From: Urechis unicinctus
Lineage: Eukaryota; Annelida; Polychaeta; Xenopneusta; Urechidae
NCBI GenBank assembly: GCA_034190875.2
Contig: CM067344.1
Span: 25,695,936-25,759,935 of the forward strand
Reading direction: 5' to 3'
DNA length: 64,000 nucleotides
The notes under the pieces are model-generated. The model ran no database searches and was not told the origin of the DNA. It saw nothing but the letters and a program-made list of their open reading frames with translations. How positions within the stretch are numbered: the first letter of the stretch is position 1; each line of letters begins with the position of its first letter. Made by a program: the position numbers and the translations under genes. Positions 57,196 to 64,000 of this stretch are shown here, piece after piece.

Positions 57196-58614
57196 CATGC
57201 GGAAGAGATGATTGCATGCATATATAGTGATTACTCAAATGAACAATGTAAGCATCAGTGTTAAGTCGTTTACCTGTGGAGGATAATAGCAACGTGGTTT
57301 GTTTGAACAGCAGTGCCACAGAGATTTCTTCACGTTTGTTGATGTCTATTCAGAAGGATTTTTGTAATTCATGACGAGTTTCAATATTGGTATCATGAAC
57401 TAACTAGGAGTATAGTATATATAATCTAAGCAACGGAGATAGTCTCGCGTCAACGCAGGATCCGAAAGTGGTCAATCACCACTAACATCACATTTAGTTT
57501 TAATTAGCAAAAAGCTCCCAGCAGTGTGCTAGTTACAGTGCAGTGCTGAGAAAACAATATTATGAATCAATGAACCTTAAGCACGCGCAGTTTTATAACC
57601 CTCGATAGTTTGGGACGAAAACAAGCCTTCGTCAAAAACGGAACGTGATTTTCACATTGAACCATGGCAAAACACGAGAGTGATTAGACTTGAGATGCAA
57701 TACAAGTACACATCTTTCGTCTTGCAGTCAACTAAACGATCCTGAGTAGTTGATGCTAATAAAACATTCCAACACGAGGTTTCATTAAATGATCCATATG
57801 CGGCCTTGAACTATGGGCGTCAACCTGCGAAGGGAGTGAATTTGTGATGCTCATCACTTCAATATGACGCATAATAAGCGGGGCTCGTTACGTTACATCC
57901 TTATGCAATATCAACCTACATATGTCTCACATCAAGATGTGATTTCAGCTAAATGGTCGTAATTGTAGCGAGTTTTCACGTCTGTACCTCGATGGCATTA
58001 TGTAGGCACAGCACACAGAGTGTTGATCTCTAAGTATATTAAACCCTGACAAATGCTTATGCTAATTGGAATGGGGCATCAAGATACGAGCTCAACTTAT
58101 ATGTGCTATCCACCATTTATTACCCAAAGATGTCAGGTTATGAATTAGCTTTAGGAGCTAAATAAATGCGTTCGTGACTGAGGCTATCTCCTCCCATCTC
58201 ATACAATGGATGCCCATCAATCGCACCAATCACCTCGATAACTTAAAGCAATTACTCACACCTATATATCGTATCAATTCACTGTTTTCATTTGATGCGT
58301 CGATTAAACATAAACATTTACAAAATCCCTTGGTGTTCCTCTTTCTTCATCGAATGCAAATATGATGCATACTGCCCATCAGATTACCATCTATGGGATA
58401 CTGGAAACCACTGCACAACTTTAAGAGTGAGTGAGTCAATTGAGATCAATGTACAGTCGAATGATCATTCAAGTTCACATGTTCGATGTTACTTGGTAGT
58501 TTTTTTCATTAGCGGCAGTATTATCAGACGCGCCTGCTTATTACAGCTTCATCTATTCATGATTAATGTTGGCTTCGGGACACTGAACCAAGATATAACC
58601 TGGATATATTCAAA
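57196..58614. other. AT-rich stretch, no gene called
   Basis: Two overlapping plus frames at 58,174-58,365 and 58,292-58,627 (111 codons) are open without recognisable motifs. No repeats are seen. Confidence 0.35.
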
Positions 58615-58745
58615 AATGAATGGTTAGCCCATCTTGGTCTTACAATTGCTGGAATACATCGGCTGACACCATCCCTCTCACTTGAGTGACATCCGTAGGA
58701 ATAAATCAGGCAAATTACGACAGAACAACGTCTAGCAGGTCTGGG
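58615..58745 (+). repeat. Unit C internal duplicate (partner 52,545-52,680)
   Basis: See the partner. The minus frame 58,787-58,563 includes SSERDGVSRCIPAIVRPRWA, parallel to SKMDGVSGGILKIIGPGLA in the partner. Confidence 0.55.
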
Positions 58746-59189
58746 GCTTTCTAACTGATTGACAATTGAATATGGAGAGCATTGCATATGAAGAGCGGTG
58801 AGTTGCTGGACGCATCTAGTCGACCTAGCATACCATAGCTGTTCTTTTGGCGATTAACAGTGTGATATCCCCTCACCAAAAACACATTCAGACAGCGGGA
58901 AGGTATCAGGGCCGTGGAAACAATGCATGTCCAAATATTTACTAGACTGCCGATTGTTATTGATCGCGACGCATGAGGCATTGATGCTTTTGATCTAACC
59001 GAGTTGTTAAACAACAAGACGACTACTGACATGAATACAGAGCAGTTGGGAAGCATTATTCCAAGAGTATGACACCGGTCTGTCTGGTCGTGATTTTGTA
59101 ACCCAAAGGGATGTTTGCGTTTTACTTGAATAATTCAAAAAATGGAAATATTGGGGTTAAAGTCACCTTCATCAACGGAGTGATATCGG
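58746..59189. other. Stretch with a 101-codon minus frame, no gene called
   Basis: The minus frame 59,056-58,751 has no recognisable domain. It separates the internal duplicate from the SINE. Confidence 0.35.
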
Positions 59190-59475
59190 GACGGTGATGG
59201 ATGAAAATGATTGTGATGTTTGGACAGCTCCTCTTAAGAACCAGCGCCGCCAACACAGCATCAATCCGTTGCATAGTCACCGCTGGGACGAAGGTCCAGC
59301 ACGTAATTATTTATCTACCGGGTCGGGTGCATCCCCTTTTAGAGATAGGACCGCCATTTAACGTGATCGTCCCATTCACGGGGCACCAATGACGTTCTCT
59401 CCACTTGGTATCGAACCAACAACCTGCGGGTCGATAAGCGACGCATTATACCACTAGACCATGGGGAACGGCTAC
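59190..59475 (-). mobile_element. tRNA-Pro-like SINE
   Basis: On the minus strand a 72-nt tRNA-like head occupies 59,468 down to 59,397. It has an A box TGGTCTAGTGGT (59,461-59,450), a B box GGTTCGATACC (59,417-59,407), a loop TTATCGA in anticodon position, and an acceptor stem with five Watson-Crick pairs, one G-T and one mismatch. TGGTCTAGTGGTATAAT followed by TCGCTTA resembles eukaryotic tRNA-Pro; the anticodon and D stem have decayed. The roughly 200-nt body that follows includes ACGTTAAATGGCGGTCC, a type of core I associate from memory with animal tRNA SINEs. There is no poly(A) tail. The 3' end near 59,190 is a guess. Confidence 0.68.
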
Positions 59476-59663
59476 GAAAATAATGAAATAATTATGATTA
59501 GCACCCAGGTCCGATACTGCAGACCATATACTTCTAGTCCCTCCTAAACATGTATGAGCAGCAAGCCTCATTTAAGCATGCTGTGTAGAATATATGGTAT
59601 ATAATACAATTAGGGTATCTCACATTCCGTAGGCTGTGTACGGCGGCTTCAAACTAGTTTCTC

Positions 59664-60056
59664 ATTGGGCTATTTGCCTCACATGTGAACAACAAATTAC
59701 ATCTAATTTAACCAGCTGGTGATGCTTTGTCGCACAGAATATACCCGGCCACATACGGCTTCATTGTTAATCCGGCTCAGTGCTTTATTGTGCAATCCTT
59801 TGCCAACATCATCCGCGTTGGTGTAGGGTTGTGTTGATGAAATAACTAGGCATCGATTGTTACATCACGCAGTCGATACAATCTCATGCCTGTCTGATGA
59901 CATCGCCGGTTAATTACTTAGGCTTGCTTGTTTGACTGCGGTTATTATTGCTAACACAGAGGATAGTCGAGTCAGATAATGCGCTTAAATGCATGCATAT
60001 GAAATCATTCTGCATTCAGCTTCCCAAAGCATGTAAGCAACATGTAGTTACAGAGC
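59664..60056 (+). repeat. Unit C internal duplicate (partner 56,788-57,195)
   Basis: See the partner. This copy lies just downstream of the SINE, which has no equivalent upstream of the partner. Confidence 0.92.
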
Positions 60057-63026
60057 CAAGTTCAGCCTGCTTTGCTCCATTGCAACGGCATATAAATGAC
60101 TCTAATATGTGGCTTTTCGGGACTGTCTGCATTAACGTAATATTCATTAACGTAATAACCGTTATTCTGACGCGCAAATGATTTGGTACACCTTTTATAG
60201 TTCGCACACTTGCTTGTCTTCATTAGTATGGCTTCGAATGTTACACTTTGTGCCGACAGCACGGAAGTTTCATCTGCAAGACTGCTCGGGGGTGTTATTG
60301 TGTCACTGCAAAATACGTTTGCACTACTTATTTACTATTCGGGTACAAATGTTCACCGACGTTGCTATGACTTTATGGGCATTCTAACATTTGGTCGATA
60401 ATCTCATTGAGAGTAGTCATGGAGCTAGAGAGAGCAACTGGCACTAATGCATATCGTCCTGAATGAACAGCGACTAATCGTCGTTACCATGGGCATTCAC
60501 TCCATCTCCTTTGTTCTATAATCGATGCACGATGCGTACCGATCAACACGACTGATGGGTCCTTACAATGAAGCAAGGTAGCTTCAGTCTTGGGAAGATT
60601 TAATCAAGCCTTTGCCACATATCTAGAAGTAGGAAATTAACTGACATCAATCAATCTGCTACTTAGCCTGTCTGGGGAATATATCGCATTGGATGCGTCA
60701 GAATAGCTAGCGTATTTATTTTCCTTCTGCTTTATACCATTAGAATGCACATTCTCAAACAAGTGTGGCACATTTAAACGATCGAGCAGCGCTCAATATG
60801 TGATGTCTTGTACAAGTCTAGATACGCAGATCAACACTACCCATGCTGCCACTTGAGCATCTATTAGACCGGGTAGAATGATTGACTTTTTCAAACAAGA
60901 ATCTTCGACAAACAAGTTCCCCATGTTTGCGGGTCACCAGTTGTTAATAGACAACGATCAAGCCATATGTGTCTCCTATATCAATCGCACCATGATCAGT
61001 TTCCAATGTAAGCGTGTAGACCGTCTGGCTCCATTTTGTTATACCGATATGTGTGAAGAATACCAAATCACGACATGTTTCTGTTGAATGGTAAAATAAT
61101 TGATCCGTTAGCAATAGCTTGAATGCATCTTTATAATAATTCAGCTTCTATTATGAAATTGTTGGGTATTATAAACTCACAAAATAGGTGTGCTCTTTAG
61201 CTACAGGTGGGCTTATCTGCCTGTTTGTTTAACAGGTCACGGATTTAACTGCAAATGAGCAAATGTACAAGCGCCAGTCATAGCTGTTACACATAAATGA
61301 ACCAATACGTTCAATGTTTGCCAACCAACTCGCTGCAATTAATGATGAAGATGACGGAACATGTAAATGTTTACTAGAGCTACAATTCACGTGGGGGTTT
61401 TCGGGGTTGAAAATATTTATCGTGTGGTCCAAATAATTAATTTGTTACAATTTCTTCTACATTAAAAGCAAGGTATATACCATTTAGATTCTTAGGTTAA
61501 TGAAATTTAAATTAGGGAAACGGAAATGGAGTGTATACCTATTTTCTTTTCTATATGTGTTTGCCGAATACTAAACTAGAAAATGAATAGCTTACCCATT
61601 TTTCATATGTGTTCGCAAAATACTAATATTCCAAGAATCCCAATAATGGCGCTGATGCAGCAGCAACTTTCCTACATTCCCATTACAGATAGCGTTAAAA
61701 GCGCATCTAGGATTTGTATGATTGACGATACCACGGGTTATAAATAAGCTAACCAATCACAGTGTTTCACACAGTACTGCAGCTTGTTAGATTCTGACTT
61801 ATCGCGTTGACTTATTATCAACAATTTACAGCTACGATCTGTAATGTCCGTATAACACATTCAATGAACCATTTGTCACATTATATAGCGGAATACATGT
61901 TACACCGTGTTGGTATTGTCCAGTGAGTTCACTCATATACTGTGTAAAACGTTTCGCATCAAATTTATCTATGCCATAATTAACTGCACTTTCAGCGGGA
62001 GAGCAATATACTGTGTTATGTGGGATTATATCGGTACCGGGTATTGTGCGACATCTGTAGGTTCATTTTGCAGGCTAGCAGATTCAGAGATATCCATATC
62101 TTTTGTCGCTGATAATGCTTATCGGGTTTATGTAATATTGTGATTAGTCCATGTCTATACAAGGGACACATTACGCAACTAAAGTGAATTCCATGACATA
62201 CCAATAAAAAGTAAGTACATTGGTGCTTTGTGCCTCGCTTGTACGTGGTATATTTCAATTTTACATGGCCACAGAATACACAAACCATATTTTATTTACT
62301 CATGATGTATGGTTTAACAAAACCCGAAAAATAGTCGATGTGATGTTGATGCAGATCAAGTGCACAATGTTTGCATGAAGAAAATTGAGGACAACCTCCC
62401 ATCCGCGCTAAAATATAGATTCTTTGTCTTTGAACAATCAATTAGTAATGTCCGAATAGAGTTTCATTATTCCAGAGAGCGATATGAAAGTTATCTGGGC
62501 GAACCGGACCTAAAGACTAATTCAAATGCGTTTGAGTTATACGAATGAACCGTGTCTCAATTAACTATTGTCAAATATGCTGATAAGGACATAAAATATG
62601 TACTGCAATAACCAGATGTTTCAAATAAGTGCAGTCGAGCTTTCGAAGATACATGAACTTATCTTGCTTCATGTCCCATCCTGAGAAGTGCTCAGCTTTC
62701 GTTAGTTAACCAGTGTATGATTAATGAAGTGGTCTATATTGGCAGCTATTGACTCAGACACGCAAAGAGCCTGAGAATGGGATGTACTGCTCTAACATAG
62801 GCCATTCAAGTCAGCCGAAGGCATCAAATTGTATCCAGGCCTGCCTTCATCTAACCAATGTAAATGTTCTACGAAGTGTTACGTAGACAATGTGCATCAT
62901 CGAAATTAGCAAATAAGGAGAAACCCTTTCATGCAAGCTTGATGCTAAATTACACTAGGAAAGAACTTAAAGTTTTCTATTGTAGGCCATCAGGATCACA
63001 AGCCCAAGCATTTTACGCCTAAAATG
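60057..63026. other. AT-rich stretch, one notable ORF and a 57-bp tandem repeat
   Basis: The plus frame 60,878-61,087 (69 codons; STNKFPMFAGHQLLIDNDQA segment) has a balanced composition but no known motif. A 57-bp imperfect tandem repeat (ACCTATTTTC..., ATATGTGTTTGCCGAATACTAA) starts at 61,537 and again at 61,594. The overlapping plus frames at 60,178-60,401 and minus frames at 60,016-60,262 conflict with one another. Confidence 0.4.
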
Positions 63027-63107
63027 ACTAGTAGTTAACCAGTAAACTAGTAGTGTATGGGTAAACTGGTCATCTTACGTGTGAACTGGTCACTTTATGC
63101 GTAAACT
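63027..63107. repeat. Left array of a 19-20-bp palindromic unit
   Basis: Four units begin with ACTAGT or ACTGGT at 63,027, 63,046, 63,065 and 63,085, with a trailing ACTA at 63,105. The consensus ACTRGTNRTTTATGCGTAA is close to a self-complementary AGTTTAYGCRTAAACT. Confidence 0.9.
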
Positions 63108-63284
63108 AAGTTTTTTGGGGTAGGCGCCATTGGCGTCGATATTCCATATGTATCGCATAAGGGTGGACTCTATGGTTTCACATGGCTAGGATAGTCATTG
63201 GTTAAGAATAAACTATGTAGGGCAGGACAAAAATTAGATTTCGAGCGCACAATATTGCTTATCAAATTTGGTCTCCAGCGAGTC

Positions 63285-63396
63285 CTCTTAGCGAAGCCCC
63301 GCTTAGGGCATGTGACAGGGTCTTGCCGCCGGCGCTGCAACACAACTCCGACGCCGCCCTTGTCGGAGGTGACTAAAAGCGTTTCCACGCTTAAGG
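63285..63396. other. GC-rich cluster of three short hairpins
   Basis: This is a GC-rich patch between the palindromic arrays. The hairpins are GCCC (63,296-63,299) with GGGC (63,306-63,309), TCCGAC (63,347-63,352) with GTCGGA (63,362-63,367), and AAGCGT (63,377-63,382) with ACGCTT (63,387-63,392) closing a TTCC loop. Frames are open on both strands across it. It could be a structured RNA, a transposon end or an old coding fragment; I cannot decide. Confidence 0.6.
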
Positions 63397-63823
63397 GTTA
63401 ATAATCACATTTGTAGGTACAATTCAAAACAAAGCTCACATTTTACTCAATCATTCATCATATAACTGATAACTTTAACTATAATAATAAGCCATTGAAG
63501 CCGATGACATTTCGCCATGGCTAAGATTCCTCATGACACGGCATTGTTTCGTGTTATCTCAAAAACATATCGCCCAACCCTTAATAATGCCTTAAATTTT
63601 CGGCTTGTTGACCAGAATGGATCCCAGCAACTATGGCGTCCGACCTCCAATTAAATCGGTTCTGCAAATTTCTTAAGCTCTGTACGGCCATATTGGGTCG
63701 CTTTGATTAGGCGCTCAACCCATGTATGCGACCTTTTAATTGGCAAGGGGCCCAAAACAAAGCAGAACTACGGACAAACTACAATGACATAGGCATATCC
63801 TGGAATGGTCGTTTTATGCTTTA
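63397..63823. other. Spacer between hairpin cluster and right array
   Basis: About 430 nt of unstructured sequence. No gene is seen. Confidence 0.4.
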
Positions 63824-63871
63824 GCTAGTTATTCTACGTGTAAACTAGTAGTTTATGCATAAACTAGTAAT
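63824..63871. repeat. Right array of the same palindromic unit
   Basis: Units start at 63,824 (GCTAGT), 63,844 and 63,863 (ACTAGT). The middle unit, AGTAGTTTATGCATAAACT, is the best palindrome of the family. Together with the left array it brackets about 0.72 kb. Confidence 0.85.
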
Positions 63872-64000
63872 CAAGTAGCAGGGCTGTACATAACTTTTGT
63901 GAGATTTAGACAAATGGAAACAATTTTGTCTACTTATGTTTCGCGGTCTGCAATGCTGTTTTACACATGTTACCCCTAAATGTCGCTCATATATGTTACG

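Overview
This window looks like non-coding nuclear DNA from a eukaryote, most likely an invertebrate animal (low confidence). The reasons are an AT-rich base composition, very long perfect (TA)n, (ATCT)n and (TG)n microsatellites, degenerate tRNA-derived elements (a tRNA-Pro-like SINE near 59.4 kb and a tRNA-Phe-like relic near 47.3 kb), and the absence of any recognisable gene. The longest open frames are 60-160 codons. The longest of these are translations of the microsatellites (Tyr-Ile or Leu-Ser-Ile-Tyr runs). I recognise no conserved protein domain, rRNA, intact tRNA or CRISPR array. I also see no homopolymer run of 10 or more, so no recent poly(A)-tailed retrocopies.

The main structure I can support is an old, diverged, head-to-tail repeat. 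By-eye comparison shows the window start (1-900 and 2,226-2,841) recurring at 25,945-28,250 and again at 45,606-48,160, in the same order and strand. Unit A (about 1-25,940) and unit B (about 25,940-45,605) also share a chain of collinear blocks: 8.4/28.3, 9.9/29.1, 13.9/30.3, 14.1/31.4, 14.65/32.5, 16.0/33.2, 17.7/34.4, 19.1/35.35, 21.36/39.1 and 24.6/43.7 kb. Unit C (45,606 onward) is recognisable only to about 48.35 kb. The rest of C has no counterpart I could see but carries its own internal duplications (52.5/58.6 and 56.8/59.7 kb).

The paralogous units act as a record of insertions. A contains about 5.5 kb (2,842-8,400) that is absent from B and largely absent from C. That insert carries a pair of diverged direct repeats (3,250-3,930 and 7,505-8,320), which is the layout of an old LTR-type element without visible coding content. 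The TA array of A at 1.4-2.1 kb is missing at the matching place in C, the 19.65 kb TA array is missing from B, and the 282-bp (ATCT)n of B is missing from A. These microsatellites therefore arose after the duplication. The youngest event is a perfect-junction tandem duplication of 776 bp (35,374-36,149 and 36,150-36,925) with only eight differences counted.

Smaller features include a 26-bp minisatellite at 43.36 kb, a compound TA/TG tract with an internal 221-bp duplication, two short arrays of a 19-20-bp palindromic unit at 63.03 and 63.82 kb bracketing a GC-rich hairpin cluster, and a few open frames that might be eroded coding sequence. All homology statements are by-eye alignments and need a dot plot to confirm their limits.
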